NCBI GenBank assembly: GCA_045568635.1
Contig: JBJLAO010000003.1
Span: 372,001 to 436,000, forward strand
Length of the DNA: 64,000 nucleotides
Source: MedAcidi-G1 sp000817085
GTDB lineage: Bacteria; Actinomycetota; Acidimicrobiia; Acidimicrobiales; MedAcidi-G1
Direction: 5' to 3'
Notes under the pieces: generated by a model
What the model saw: only the letters and a program-made list of their open reading frames with translations
The model's database searches: none
What the model was told of the DNA's origin: nothing
Program-made: the position numbers and the translations under genes
In this document: one piece after another, positions 24,543-33,417 of the stretch
How positions within the stretch are numbered: the first letter of the stretch is position 1
Layout: every line of letters begins with the position of its first letter

Positions 24543-26508
24543 CTGAAACCTCCTCTGCTACTTCACCTGTCGTGTCTTCATGGTGATCTCCATGATTTCC
24601 TTCCGGATCATCTGGAGGCTCAAAAGCCCATGCATAAATAGACATTAGAATCATTATTCCCCCAGGCACACAAAGCCAGAGACTATAAATCAGGCCATAA
24701 CCAATAAATGGAAATCCTAATGCAAGCACTAAAGGCCAATAAGAAGGAGATGGGAGATGTGTGTCTGTTGCTGAACCGTCTTGACATACTTCTTCAGCTG
24801 AGGCAATTCTGACTATTTTTCCATTTTCGTCTTTTCCATATTTCCTGTGCCAAAAATCGTCAAGTTCTTCTATGTTGGGGACTTCATCAAAATTATGTAT
24901 TGGTGTTGGATTTGGTGTGATCCATTCAAGGCTTCGAGCATCCCACGGATCTGGACCAATAGGTGGCTGACCTTTTGCTTTTTTCGCTGAAACATAGATA
25001 TTGATCAAAAAGAATAAAACGCCCAAACCTATTATGAACGATCCAATTGTTTCAACCATGTTCCACAATTCGAATCCGAAACCTGGACTGTAGGTATGAA
25101 TTCGTCGTGACATTCCTTGCAAACCTAAAATGTGCATAGGCCCAAAAGTTAGATTAAACCCAATTAACATCAACCAGAAATTCAATTTTCCTAGTTTTTC
25201 ACCAAGCATGTGGCCAAATACTTTAGGCCACCAAAAATAGAAACCAGCGAAAATACCAAGAAGTGCTCCTCCGAATATCACGTAGTGGAAGTGGGCAACT
25301 ATGTAGTAGGTGTCAGTTTGTTGAGTATCTGCGGGTGCAACTGCGTGTGTTACGCCGGAAAGACCCCCAACTGTAAACATTGAAACAACACCTGTAGCAA
25401 ATAACATTGGGGTGTTAAATAATAGTTTTCCTCCCCACATTGTTGCCATCCAATTTAATATTTTCACACCAGTTGGAACTGCGATAAACATTGTTGAAAG
25501 AGAAAAAGCAGCTACTGAAATTGGCCCTATACCTGAAACAAACATGTGATGAGCCCAAACTCCCCACCCCATAAAACCGATTGCTATTCCTGAGAAAACC
25601 ATAAATGGATATCCAAAAATAGGTTTGCGCGAAAAGGTAGGAATAACTTCTGAGATAATTCCAAATGAAGGAAGTATCAATATGTACACCTCGGGGTGTC
25701 CGAAAATCCAGAAAAGGTGCTGCCATAATAAAGGATCTGCTCCCATTACAGGATTAAAGAAGTTTGATCCAAAATTCCTGTCAAATAAGAGTAAAAATAG
25801 CGCCACTGTTATCACAGGCACAGCGAAGACTAGAAGAAACTGAACAACTAAAATCATCCAAGTAAAAACTGGCATTTTGAATAATGTCATACCGGGTGCC
25901 CGCATATTAAGAACTGTCACAATCAAATTCATCGCTGACACCAACGAGGCGATACCAGTTATCTGGAGTCCTATGGCATAAAAGTCCATACCATTGCCAG
26001 GTGAAAAAACAATCCCTGTATTTGGTGCGTATCCAAACCACCCACCGTCTGGGGCGTCTCCAAAAAGCCATGCTGTATTCAGGAAAAGACCCCCCGCTAA
26101 AAATACCCAAAATGACAGAGCATTTAATCTGGGGAAAGCTACGTCTCTAGCTCCAATTTGAAGCGGTAGTAGATAATTCGCAAATGCAGCTGCTAGGGGC
26201 ATAATAACCAAAAACACCATTGTCACACCGTGCATTGTGAACATCTGGTTGTACATATCCGCTCCAAGAACAGTTCCATTTGGTGTAGCCAGTTGTAAGC
26301 GAATTAATAAAGCCTCAATACCTCCTATTAGAAAAAAGAAAAGAGCTGCAGCTCCATAAAGTACGCCGATTTTCTTGTGGTCTACAGTTGTTACCCAATC
26401 TCTCCAGCCATTACCTCCCTTTGGTCTTGTATATACGCCTAGAGGTTGGTGTTTTGTCTGATCTTCAGATGTTGATTCCACTTGTGGTTCTACTGTTTGT
26501 GTCATCAC
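24535..26508 (-). CDS. ctaD: Cytochrome c oxidase subunit I (caa3/aa3 type)
   Basis: A 657-aa catalytic subunit. All heme and CuB ligands are present: heme a His in MFTMHG and in HFHY, CuB ligands in the FGHPEVY His-Tyr crosslink motif and the WAHH pair, and heme a3 His in the same HFHY. It reduces O2 to water and pumps protons. Beyond the usual core it has a C-terminal extension (about 540-657). This has a GPDPWDARSLEW motif, a soluble stretch and two more membrane helices, ending in an acidic, His-containing tail. It overlaps coxII by four bases. Confidence 0.97.
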   Translation of the reverse strand: MMTQTVEPQVESTSEDQTKHQPLGVYTRPKGGNGWRDWVTTVDHKKIGVLYGAAALFFFLIGGIEALLIRLQLATPNGTVLGADMYNQMFTMHGVTMVFLVIMPLAAAFANYLLPLQIGARDVAFPRLNALSFWVFLAGGLFLNTAWLFGDAPDGGWFGYAPNTGIVFSPGNGMDFYAIGLQITGIASLVSAMNLIVTVLNMRAPGMTLFKMPVFTWMILVVQFLLVFAVPVITVALFLLLFDRNFGSNFFNPVMGADPLLWQHLFWIFGHPEVYILILPSFGIISEVIPTFSRKPIFGYPFMVFSGIAIGFMGWGVWAHHMFVSGIGPISVAAFSLSTMFIAVPTGVKILNWMATMWGGKLLFNTPMLFATGVVSMFTVGGLSGVTHAVAPADTQQTDTYYIVAHFHYVIFGGALLGIFAGFYFWWPKVFGHMLGEKLGKLNFWLMLIGFNLTFGPMHILGLQGMSRRIHTYSPGFGFELWNMVETIGSFIIGLGVLFFLINIYVSAKKAKGQPPIGPDPWDARSLEWITPNPTPIHNFDEVPNIEELDDFWHRKYGKDENGKIVRIASAEEVCQDGSATDTHLPSPSYWPLVLALGFPFIGYGLIYSLWLCVPGGIMILMSIYAWAFEPPDDPEGNHGDHHEDTTGEVAEEVSVD

Positions 26509-27695
26509 TCGACCTCCGTGGCAGCAATAGTCTCAATTGTGGGTTTTTCTCCCAGTGTCTCAAGATAAGCAACTAAATCATCTATCTGACCTTCATCCAA
26601 GCCTAAATTAGGCATTCCTCTTCTACCTTCGGCATAAGCAGGTTTTTCTTCTGGAGCATTTCTCAGCCAAGCCTCAAGTTGAGTCCGATTTAAAGAGCCA
26701 TCTGGTTCATACATATTAAAAATTCCACCCGCAAAAGTTGTTCTGCTCATTAAATGTGTGAGATTTGGAGCAGCATTAGAAACCAAATCTGCCCCTATAG
26801 ATGTTTCATCGTTTACACCTTTTACTACATGGCATCTAACGCATAAAGATTCATAAACCTCTTTCCCGCGCTTAGATGATTCAGTTGTAGGTTCAAGTGC
26901 GGGCTCTATTTGTCTATTAATCCATGCTTGAAAATTTTCTGGTTCCATCGCTACCACTTGCATTCGCATTCTGGCATGCGATAGGCCACAAAATTCAGTA
27001 CATTGACCGAAATAAACCCCTGGCTCATCTGCTTCAATTTTCCACGGACTAACTCTTCCGGGCACAGCGTCTCTCTTACCATTTAAGGCAGGGATCCAAT
27101 GGCTGTGAATTACATCCCGACTAGTGATTTTAAGTTCAATTTCTTCGCCAGTGGGTACGACCATCTGAGTAGATGTAATGATGTCAGCGGGGGGCAGGTT
27201 TCGGGCGTCAGATAAATCAACTCCATCCAGTCCATCAAGATAGTACCTGTACTCCCACCACCACTGTTGTCCTACTACCAATACTTCTGGCTCCCAAGAA
27301 ATAGCTTCGCCATCAACAGATAAAGCCATCACGTTGTCATCGGTGCCGTTTATTTCTGACAAAGTTATAAGGGTGAAAACTGAAACACCAGCAAGTATTA
27401 AAGTAGGTACAAGAGTCCAAAGAATTTCAAGTCTGAAATTTCCGTGAATCTGGTCAGGAAATTCTTCATCTGAATGATCGTCGCGAAAACGTAACCATAA
27501 TAAAGCTGTACCGCCGAAAATAATTAAGAATACAACCCCGGCGATCATAAAAACTGGATCTGCTAGAGAATCAATCGAACGAGAAGTTGGACCTTTTGGG
27601 TTTAGTGTGTCAAGTTCAGCACCGGATGAGCAGGCGGAAATGAGAGTAAAAATACCGAGCAAAAATACTGAAAATTTGAATTCTTTTTTAAACAT
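26505..27695 (-). CDS. ctaC: Cytochrome c oxidase subunit II with fused cytochrome c domain
   Basis: A 396-aa exported subunit. A lipoprotein-type signal (LGIFTLISAC, about 13-22) is followed by two membrane helices and the cupredoxin domain. The CuA site is intact: HSHWIP His, then CTEFCGLSHARM (Cys, Glu, Cys, His, Met). A covalent heme motif CVRCH sits near residue 291 in a C-terminal cytochrome c domain, with a distal Met-containing segment. The fusion defines a caa3-type enzyme that accepts electrons directly from a bc complex or a small cytochrome. Confidence 0.95.
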   Translation of the reverse strand: MFKKEFKFSVFLLGIFTLISACSSGAELDTLNPKGPTSRSIDSLADPVFMIAGVVFLIIFGGTALLWLRFRDDHSDEEFPDQIHGNFRLEILWTLVPTLILAGVSVFTLITLSEINGTDDNVMALSVDGEAISWEPEVLVVGQQWWWEYRYYLDGLDGVDLSDARNLPPADIITSTQMVVPTGEEIELKITSRDVIHSHWIPALNGKRDAVPGRVSPWKIEADEPGVYFGQCTEFCGLSHARMRMQVVAMEPENFQAWINRQIEPALEPTTESSKRGKEVYESLCVRCHVVKGVNDETSIGADLVSNAAPNLTHLMSRTTFAGGIFNMYEPDGSLNRTQLEAWLRNAPEEKPAYAEGRRGMPNLGLDEGQIDDLVAYLETLGEKPTIETIAATEVE

Positions 27696-27703
27696 GTTCT
27701 TAT

Positions 27704-28492
27704 TTATTCTTTTTCGTCAACGTGACTTTTATCGGCGTGATGTGATCCCTTATGATGAAAATCGCGTTCTCCTACTACTGCCGAAATAACACCAGCGATC
27801 AAAATACCTGATATACCTAAGAAAAGAATACTCTGTATCACTCCTCTTGAGATCGAAGGCCTCTTGCTTATAAAAAAAGCAGTGCCAAAAATGACAATAC
27901 CCACAATGGTGGCTACCCAAACTGCACCTGTAACAGATGAGGAAAGAAGAATTCTAGACACCGCTAGGACAACTACCCCTATTCCTAAAGTTCCAATAAT
28001 TGGTATTTCAATAGGTCTCATCAGCCGTTCTCTTAATTCGCTGTTAAGTCTTGGATCTGCTGTGGCTTTTTCAGACCAGTTCGTAATTGTCCATTCAAAA
28101 CCAATCACAAGAACAATGATGATTCCAATAATGAAAACCGCAGAATTAACTACTAAACCAACTGCCAAAATACTTAATCCTAAAGCGGCAAACACCGGCC
28201 ACCATGAATTACCTACCTCATTTTGAGCTTGCGGTAAGTCTTCTATCCCAAGCAATTCACTTGCGGCCTCGAGGTCACTATCACGAAATGCTTGGCTAAC
28301 AATTCCCATGACAGCCATTGATCCAGCCCCGATCATTAGGAGTGTGTAAACAACATGGTTTCCAACTCCACCCTTCCAACCCAGTGAAATAGGACCTGTT
28401 TCCGTTCCTCCAGTTGTATAGCCAGCAAAAACAGCTGACACTACCATTAATAAGCAAAGACCAAACCAAAATTTGAAGCCAGTTGAAAGCAT
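27704..28492 (-). CDS. Membrane protein of the oxidase operon, CtaF-like, with His-rich tail
   Basis: A 262-aa protein with about seven hydrophobic segments. The segment SWWPVFAALGLSILAVGLVV (about 96-115) resembles actinobacterial oxidase subunit IV (CtaF) proteins. The C-terminal tail has HHKGSHHADKSH, a possible copper or zinc ligand cluster. It lies between the degenerate subunit III gene and coxII with 8-15 bp gaps, so it is part of the complex or its assembly. A copper-handling role is only a guess from the tail. Confidence 0.6.
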   Translation of the reverse strand: MLSTGFKFWFGLCLLMVVSAVFAGYTTGGTETGPISLGWKGGVGNHVVYTLLMIGAGSMAVMGIVSQAFRDSDLEAASELLGIEDLPQAQNEVGNSWWPVFAALGLSILAVGLVVNSAVFIIGIIIVLVIGFEWTITNWSEKATADPRLNSELRERLMRPIEIPIIGTLGIGVVVLAVSRILLSSSVTGAVWVATIVGIVIFGTAFFISKRPSISRGVIQSILFLGISGILIAGVISAVVGERDFHHKGSHHADKSHVDEKE

Positions 28493-28507
28493 TAGTTAAT
28501 CACACTC

Positions 28508-29089
28508 CTACTTCGCTATGTATATGCCGATCCAAATGATCGAATAGACAGCAACACCTGCATACCAATAGAAAGACAGAGCAGACACTAAATCTTGGTG
28601 ACGTCTAGTGTCCTGGCCTCCAAAAGCCCTTATTAGAAGGAGTAAATTCCATATCACACCAATCCCAAGCATTGTCATATGCGCACCAACAATAGTAAAA
28701 AGCAATGTGGTTGCTTTGCTGTAATCAACTGGTAGTCCAATGTCGTTTAGGTAAAAAACAGTTTGATTAATTACGGCAACCCCAAGAAGAGCTGTTAAAC
28801 CAAGTGCCAGATAGGCATGAATTCGGTCGTTGTTTGAAACCGAACGTACAGCCCAAGCCATAGTCACAACTGAAAGGGATAAAGTCGCCATATTCATTCC
28901 ACCAGGTACAAGTTGTATAGCCCCTTCTGGAAACCATTCACTTCCCCAAGCATTAGCATCTGCGCGCATGGAAAAATAGATTGCAAACAGTCCAGCAAAG
29001 AACATAACAGAAGTGATGCTTCCAAGAACCGCACCCGTAACGAGTGTTCTTGGTCTGGATTCTGCTGGGGGTAAAACTGTATTAGACAT
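28508..29089 (-). CDS. Subunit III-like paralogue of heme-copper oxidase (divergent)
   Basis: A 193-aa five-helix protein homologous to oxidase subunit III. The segment TIVGAHMTMLGIGVIWNLLLLIR corresponds to LTGFHGVHVSIGI in CtaE. The conserved C-terminal YWHFVDVVW of CtaE is replaced by FYWYAGVAVYS, so the usual His and Asp are lost. Its ATG overlaps the stop of the subunit I-like gene by one base (TAATG). The pair is therefore made together and probably forms a heteromeric membrane complex. Confidence 0.7.
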   Translation of the reverse strand: MSNTVLPPAESRPRTLVTGAVLGSITSVMFFAGLFAIYFSMRADANAWGSEWFPEGAIQLVPGGMNMATLSLSVVTMAWAVRSVSNNDRIHAYLALGLTALLGVAVINQTVFYLNDIGLPVDYSKATTLLFTIVGAHMTMLGIGVIWNLLLLIRAFGGQDTRRHQDLVSALSFYWYAGVAVYSIIWIGIYIAK

Positions 29090-30693
29090 TAGGTTCCCGT
29101 CTTCCCAACTTCGTCCAACAAAGGTCTTTCAGATTCAACCATCACTATTTCGTCTGTCCATTCAAGGGTATGACCTTCCCACGGGTCTAATTCAGAAACC
29201 GGGCCATTTTTAAATCTCAATAATTCAACAAGTATTAATGCAACAGCGCCACCAAGAATTAAAACCGACCCTATGAATGAGAACGCTATAAGAATCTTTA
29301 CTATTTGCTCAGCAGATACTTCCTGAAGAAAACCGACTGTTGTAAAATCATCTAGACCTAAGAATCCATTTACTGAATCTGCAAGGCCACTTAGCAATGA
29401 ACCAGCTGTAATCAAAATTCCTGAAATTAAGCCAAAACCTTGCTTTGCAGTTTTACCAACAATTAGTCCACCCCACCAAAGCATTGCAGCAATTATTGCA
29501 ACAAGGCCTGCCCCAATGGTTAATTTCATTTGAGCAGTGTTAGACGAAGTAGATAAAAGCTCAAATGGTTCTATTGCTCTTAAAGCTCCTACTACTGCTC
29601 CGGAAATCAAAAGGAATATTGATAAAAGAGATAGAATCAGAGGAGCTGGGGGGTGTCTGGTAAGATTTTTAGAACCCATTCTTAAAGTCTCAAAAAGTCC
29701 TCCGAAAAGAAGCAGAGCTAACGGTACTGCTAAGAAAGCAGTGAGCACATACAAAGCTTCTTCCCTTACCGGAGTTCCGGGTGTGTCAAAAAATGGTTGG
29801 GCATAAGCTCCAAAACCAATAATCCCAAAAAGACTTGAAAAAATTAAGACAAGATCATGATTATAAAGTTTCTGACGGACCTTTACCGCAACCGGAACTA
29901 TGTCGTATGCAATCCCTATTAAAGGTAAAACAAATACGTATATTTGAGGGTGCGTAAAGACCCATGAAATTTGATCCCAAATGACATCTTCAGAGCCAAA
30001 ATAAATTGCGGAGCGGCCTCTTAGGTCGACATAAGCGATAATAGAATTAGCTGCTAAAACCGGCAATGTTAGAATCCAAAGTGTTCCGGAGACCATTATT
30101 GTCCAACTGAAAACTGGTATTCTTCGCAAATTCATTCCCATACATCTACCTGAAATGATGGTTGTGAGCAGACAAATAACTGACACGCATATTCCTGCTA
30201 TGACTAAAAGAAGTCCTACGAGTGTGAGTGCAACTGCTTCACGCTGGCTATCTAATTCCGGCGATCCGAAACCTCCATCAGCTAAAAATCCGAAAACTGT
30301 AATACCTGAACCCAAAAACCAGACCCAAAAACCAAAAGCAGCTGCTCTTGGAAAAATAATAGAATTTGCACCAATTTGAGGGGGAACTACACACATGGCT
30401 AAACCAATAATCATTGGTACTACAGCCAAAAGAACTATAGAAGTTCGGTGCAACGACCAAAATTGAAAAAACTTATCAACATTAGAAAAAATTAAGTAAC
30501 TATCAGAATCGAATCTAACAATGTCAAGCAAAAACCCTAAAACTGTAGACAGGAGAAAATAAATACAACCACTAAAAATCCATGATTTTCCTATAGAAGA
30601 ATTACTTGTGTTGGTAACCAAACGTTCTACGAAAGTTTGGTTTTGTTCACTAGTAACCGCTACAGAATCTGGTGCGATATCAGTAGTAGTCAT
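29089..30693 (-). CDS. Heme-copper oxidase subunit I homologue lacking most metal ligands
   Basis: A 534-aa polytopic protein colinear with CtaD over its whole length. Matching landmarks are FWSLHRTSIVLL (H82, heme a ligand position), VVPPQIGANSIIFPR, RRIPVFSWTIMV, the FTHPQIYVFVLP motif (H248, Y252) and the C-terminal LDPWEGHTLEWTDE, which mirrors the DPWDARSLEW of CtaD. The CuB His pair WAHH reads YAQP (Q299, P300), and the HFHY heme ligands align with A387 and M389. It therefore cannot hold a normal heme-CuB centre. It is the first gene of the caa3 operon. Its function is unknown; a structural, regulatory or alternative electron-transfer subunit is possible. Confidence 0.8.
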   Translation of the reverse strand: MTTTDIAPDSVAVTSEQNQTFVERLVTNTSNSSIGKSWIFSGCIYFLLSTVLGFLLDIVRFDSDSYLIFSNVDKFFQFWSLHRTSIVLLAVVPMIIGLAMCVVPPQIGANSIIFPRAAAFGFWVWFLGSGITVFGFLADGGFGSPELDSQREAVALTLVGLLLVIAGICVSVICLLTTIISGRCMGMNLRRIPVFSWTIMVSGTLWILTLPVLAANSIIAYVDLRGRSAIYFGSEDVIWDQISWVFTHPQIYVFVLPLIGIAYDIVPVAVKVRQKLYNHDLVLIFSSLFGIIGFGAYAQPFFDTPGTPVREEALYVLTAFLAVPLALLLFGGLFETLRMGSKNLTRHPPAPLILSLLSIFLLISGAVVGALRAIEPFELLSTSSNTAQMKLTIGAGLVAIIAAMLWWGGLIVGKTAKQGFGLISGILITAGSLLSGLADSVNGFLGLDDFTTVGFLQEVSAEQIVKILIAFSFIGSVLILGGAVALILVELLRFKNGPVSELDPWEGHTLEWTDEIVMVESERPLLDEVGKTGT

Positions 30694-30847
30694 TGAATCC
30701 TGTGTCCTGGGGGTTTAGAAAAAATCGAAACTTTGCTCAAGTAAACCTACCTGTTTTTATAGTAAAAAAAGTTGATCAAACAAGTATTAATTATGCCACG
30801 CTAGTCGTTTTACAACATTCAAAACTAATTATTCAAGATGAAATTTT

Positions 30848-31072
30848 TTAAATTATTAGATTGTGATTATTTCTGTAATCCATCACAATTCGACGAAGTC
30901 TTTTTACCCTATTTATTACTTCGATTGGACCGATATCAGGCTTCCGACAAAAAATAGCTGTTTTTACTGAAGCATCAGAAATACTTACTTTCCAGCTCTT
31001 AAAAAGTTCATTTTTGACTCTGTGTTTCGTTTTTAAACCTGAGTCTTTTATCAGAAATTTCTCAATAAAAAC
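30848..31072 (-). other. Open frame directly in frame after the ctaB stop codon; holds most of the 30694-31072 gap
   Basis: The first codon after the ctaB TGA (31073-31075) begins an uninterrupted 74-codon frame ending at TAA 30848-30850. The translation is basic and protein-like (e.g. KTKHRVKNELFKSWK, RVKRLRRIVMDYRNNHN). It has no ATG, GTG or TTG in the first two thirds, so it is not an ordinary separate gene. It could be a readthrough extension, a decayed gene or chance. The remainder of the gap (30694-30847) is A/T-rich and presumably holds the oxidase operon promoter; no clear -10/-35 was picked. Confidence 0.3.
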
Positions 31073-31960
31073 TCACAAAAGAACATCCAGAACCATCGAG
31101 CTAAAAAGTAAGAAAATATAAGTTATTGAATAACGGAATAACCTCAAAGCATTCTTTTCGATTGGGTCAAAGAAGACTTTCAAAGCAAAAAATAGAAACA
31201 GAGCACCAAGTCCTATAGCCGCAGCCAAGTAATAAATACCCATTCCTGCGACAAAGAAAAAAAGCAGAGAAAATCCGATTAAAACAAATGAATACAAGAC
31301 TATTTGTCTTCCTGTTTCTTTTAGACCCGTAACAACTGGAAGCATGGGAATTTCTGCTGCAGCGTAATCGTCACGATAATTAATTGCTAAAGCCCAAAAG
31401 TGAGGTGGTGTCCAGAAAAAGATCACACTAAACAATACAATCGGAGCCCACCCTAAAGTTCCTGTCACAGCGGTCCAGCCAATCAAAACAGGCACTGCAC
31501 CAGCAGCACCTCCAATAACGATATTGCTGGTCGAAGAACGTTTTAACCACATAGTGTAAACAATCACGTAAAAAGCAGTCGCCGAGATAGCTAAAAATGC
31601 ACTTAAAAGATTAACAAAACCAAGGAGCCAAATAAATGCTCCAACCTCTAGAACAAAAGCAAAAACAGTCGCTTCTTTTGTTGTAATTGCACCTGTAACT
31701 AGGGGCCGGTTACTGGTTCTGTTCATTTTTTTGTCAATATCGACATCTAGTACCATATTGAATGAATTAGCTCCAGCTGCAGCGAGCGAACCACCGACCA
31801 TAGTTGCAACAATGAGCCACAAAGAAGGTGTTCCTTTTTCCGCAACAAACATTGTTGGAACAGTTGTGATTAACAGAGTACGAATTATCCCTGGTTTTGT
31901 TAAAGCAAAAAAAGAATTTACTCGGAAACGAATTGAATCAGGACTATTAACACGCATCAT
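31073..31960 (-). CDS. ctaB: Protoheme IX farnesyltransferase (heme O synthase)
   Basis: A 295-aa UbiA-family prenyltransferase that farnesylates heme b to heme o, the precursor of heme a for the caa3 oxidase. The first Asp-rich motif is NMVLDVDIDKKMNRTSNRPLVTG (about 66-88) and the second is YRDDYAAAEIPMLPVV. About eight to nine membrane helices. It is upstream of the oxidase operon on the same strand, separated by about 380 bp. Confidence 0.95.
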   Translation of the reverse strand: MMRVNSPDSIRFRVNSFFALTKPGIIRTLLITTVPTMFVAEKGTPSLWLIVATMVGGSLAAAGANSFNMVLDVDIDKKMNRTSNRPLVTGAITTKEATVFAFVLEVGAFIWLLGFVNLLSAFLAISATAFYVIVYTMWLKRSSTSNIVIGGAAGAVPVLIGWTAVTGTLGWAPIVLFSVIFFWTPPHFWALAINYRDDYAAAEIPMLPVVTGLKETGRQIVLYSFVLIGFSLLFFFVAGMGIYYLAAAIGLGALFLFFALKVFFDPIEKNALRLFRYSITYIFLLFSSMVLDVLL

Positions 31961-32007
31961 CCTTAGGCTATGGGTTCATTTGAATTCACAAACGCAAAAA
32001 ACTGGTT

Positions 32008-32832
32008 TTAAGAAATAAGCCAATCAGACGGGGACTCTCCAGCAGGAAACAATTTTTGTTGAAATCTGTGCATTCCCGCTAACCATCTATCTATATCATC
32101 ACTTTTACGTCGCGAGTATTCCGAAACTTCTGGATGTGGAAGAATATGAAATTTTTCTTCTATAACACCTTCGACGACACTTTGAGCTACTTCTTCCGGT
32201 GTTAATACCCCGTCAACAGCAGCCGGGTTAGACGCACCTTCAGATAATAAGTCTCTAGTTGGACTATTTTCTAAAATATCTGTTTCTACGGATTGCGGAC
32301 ATAATACTGAAACTTTAATTCCATGCTCTCTATACGAAATCGATAAGAACTCCGACAGAGAGATTGCTGCATGTTTAGTTACAGAATAATGAAGCGAACC
32401 CAACTGAGTTAAAAGCCCCGCAGCGGAAGCAGTGTTTAAGAGATAACCGCCACCTGCTTCAATCATATGAGGAATCGAATGTCTAGCTGCCCAAAGGTGA
32501 GCCATAACATGAACGTCAAACATTTTCTTTAGTTCTTCATCAGGTGCTTCTAAAGCACCCACAGTTACATAACCCGCATTTGAAACCATCAAATCTATTC
32601 GGCCAAACTTTTCAACTGCCGTAGATACAAGTCCTGATACTTCACTCTCTTCTGAGACATCGCACTCCACAGCTAAACCACCAACTGTTTCAGCAACTTC
32701 TTTTGCGCCATCAACATCCAAATCAGCTACTACTAAACCTGAAGCTCCTTCCTTATGGAAGCGCTCGACTAAAGCTCTACCGATTCCTGTAGCCCCACCA
32801 GTTACAACTGCAACACAATCATTTAACTCCAT
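32008..32832 (-). CDS. Short-chain dehydrogenase/reductase (SDR)
   Basis: A 274-aa classical SDR. The cofactor motif TGGATGIG (about 11-18), acidic residue in VADLDVDG (NAD preference likely), NAG at about 87-89, catalytic Ser in NTASAAG and YSVTK (Tyr/Lys) are all present. The C-terminal region is less conserved, with the pattern of actinobacterial SDRs that act on hydrophobic alcohols or ketones. The substrate is unknown. It is upstream of ctaB on the same strand by 47 bp and may be co-transcribed. Confidence 0.88.
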   Translation of the reverse strand: MELNDCVAVVTGGATGIGRALVERFHKEGASGLVVADLDVDGAKEVAETVGGLAVECDVSEESEVSGLVSTAVEKFGRIDLMVSNAGYVTVGALEAPDEELKKMFDVHVMAHLWAARHSIPHMIEAGGGYLLNTASAAGLLTQLGSLHYSVTKHAAISLSEFLSISYREHGIKVSVLCPQSVETDILENSPTRDLLSEGASNPAAVDGVLTPEEVAQSVVEGVIEEKFHILPHPEVSEYSRRKSDDIDRWLAGMHRFQQKLFPAGESPSDWLIS

Positions 32833-33057
32833 AAATCAATCTTATGTAACAAATTGATTAGTATCTCACCGAAATAAGAATCGAGTTTTGATACTCAAAC
32901 GCGTTTATAAAGTAAAGACCGTATTAACATAACTAATGTCCTTTTATTAGTAGAAAACTTTTAATAATTTTATGTAGGAGGCAATAAAAGATAAACCAAA
33001 GAGGAACGCGAATACTCAAGCCTCTGCTATCGTGGCAAAACTTCTTAAGGAACTGGA

Positions 33058-33130
33058 GCCCCCATCGTCTAGTGGCCTAGGACGCTGGCCTTTCACGCCG
33101 GTAACACGGGTTCGAATCCCGTTGGGGGTA
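33058..33130 (+). tRNA. tRNA-Glu (anticodon TTC)
   Basis: A 73-nt cloverleaf: acceptor GCCCCCA/TGGGGGT, anticodon stem-loop CTGGC-CTTTCAC-GCCGG with anticodon TTC, and T arm CGGG-TTCGAAT-CCCG. Discriminator A; CCA not encoded. First of a cluster of three tRNAs. Confidence 0.95.
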
Positions 33131-33184
33131 CAAAACTAAATAAATAATAAGTAGCTAAAAACACTTTTAGTATGAAGTTACTTT

Positions 33185-33259
33185 GGTCCTGTGGTGCAGT
33201 CTGGAGTGCACGCCGCCCTGTCAAGGCGGAGGTCGCGGGTTCAAATCCCGTCAGGACCG
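33185..33259 (+). tRNA. tRNA-Asp (anticodon GTC)
   Basis: Acceptor GGTCCTG pairs with CAGGACC, anticodon stem CCGCC/GGCGG has loop CTGTCAA (anticodon GTC), and the T arm is GCGGG-TTCAAAT-CCCGT. Discriminator G as expected for Asp. Second tRNA of the cluster. Confidence 0.95.
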
Positions 33260-33288
33260 CGAAACTGAAGTTTTTTACCGCAGTTTGC

Positions 33289-33361
33289 GGTCGGGTAGCT
33301 CAGTTGGTAGAGCGTCCGCCTGAAAAGCGGAAGGTCCCCGGATCGATACCGGGCCCGACCA
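33289..33361 (+). tRNA. tRNA-Phe (anticodon GAA)
   Basis: Acceptor GGTCGGG pairs with CCCGACC, anticodon stem TCCGC/GCGGA has loop CTGAAAA (anticodon GAA), and the T stem CCCGG/CCGGG is perfect. The T loop reads ATCGATA, so position 54 is A rather than the near-universal T. Discriminator A. Third tRNA of the cluster. Confidence 0.93.
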
Positions 33362-33417
33362 CAATTTTCTATAACATTTGTAAAGTTATTACTTTATATT
33401 CTAAACAAAATGATCAT

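Noticed and set aside
30838..30957. 39-codon plus-strand ORF beginning MKFFKLLDCDYFCN in the oxidase/ctaB gap
   Set aside because: No ribosome binding site and it overlaps a longer, more protein-like minus-strand frame.
32943..33057. Protein-like open frame just before tRNA-Glu (KPKRNANTQASAIVAKLLKEL)
   Set aside because: No ATG, GTG or TTG start, and the frame runs into the tRNA; more likely the tRNA promoter region.
33172..33417. N-terminal extension of the acyl-CoA dehydrogenase frame through tRNA-Asp and tRNA-Phe
   Set aside because: The extension simply translates tRNA genes; the family N-terminus starts at the ATG at 33418.
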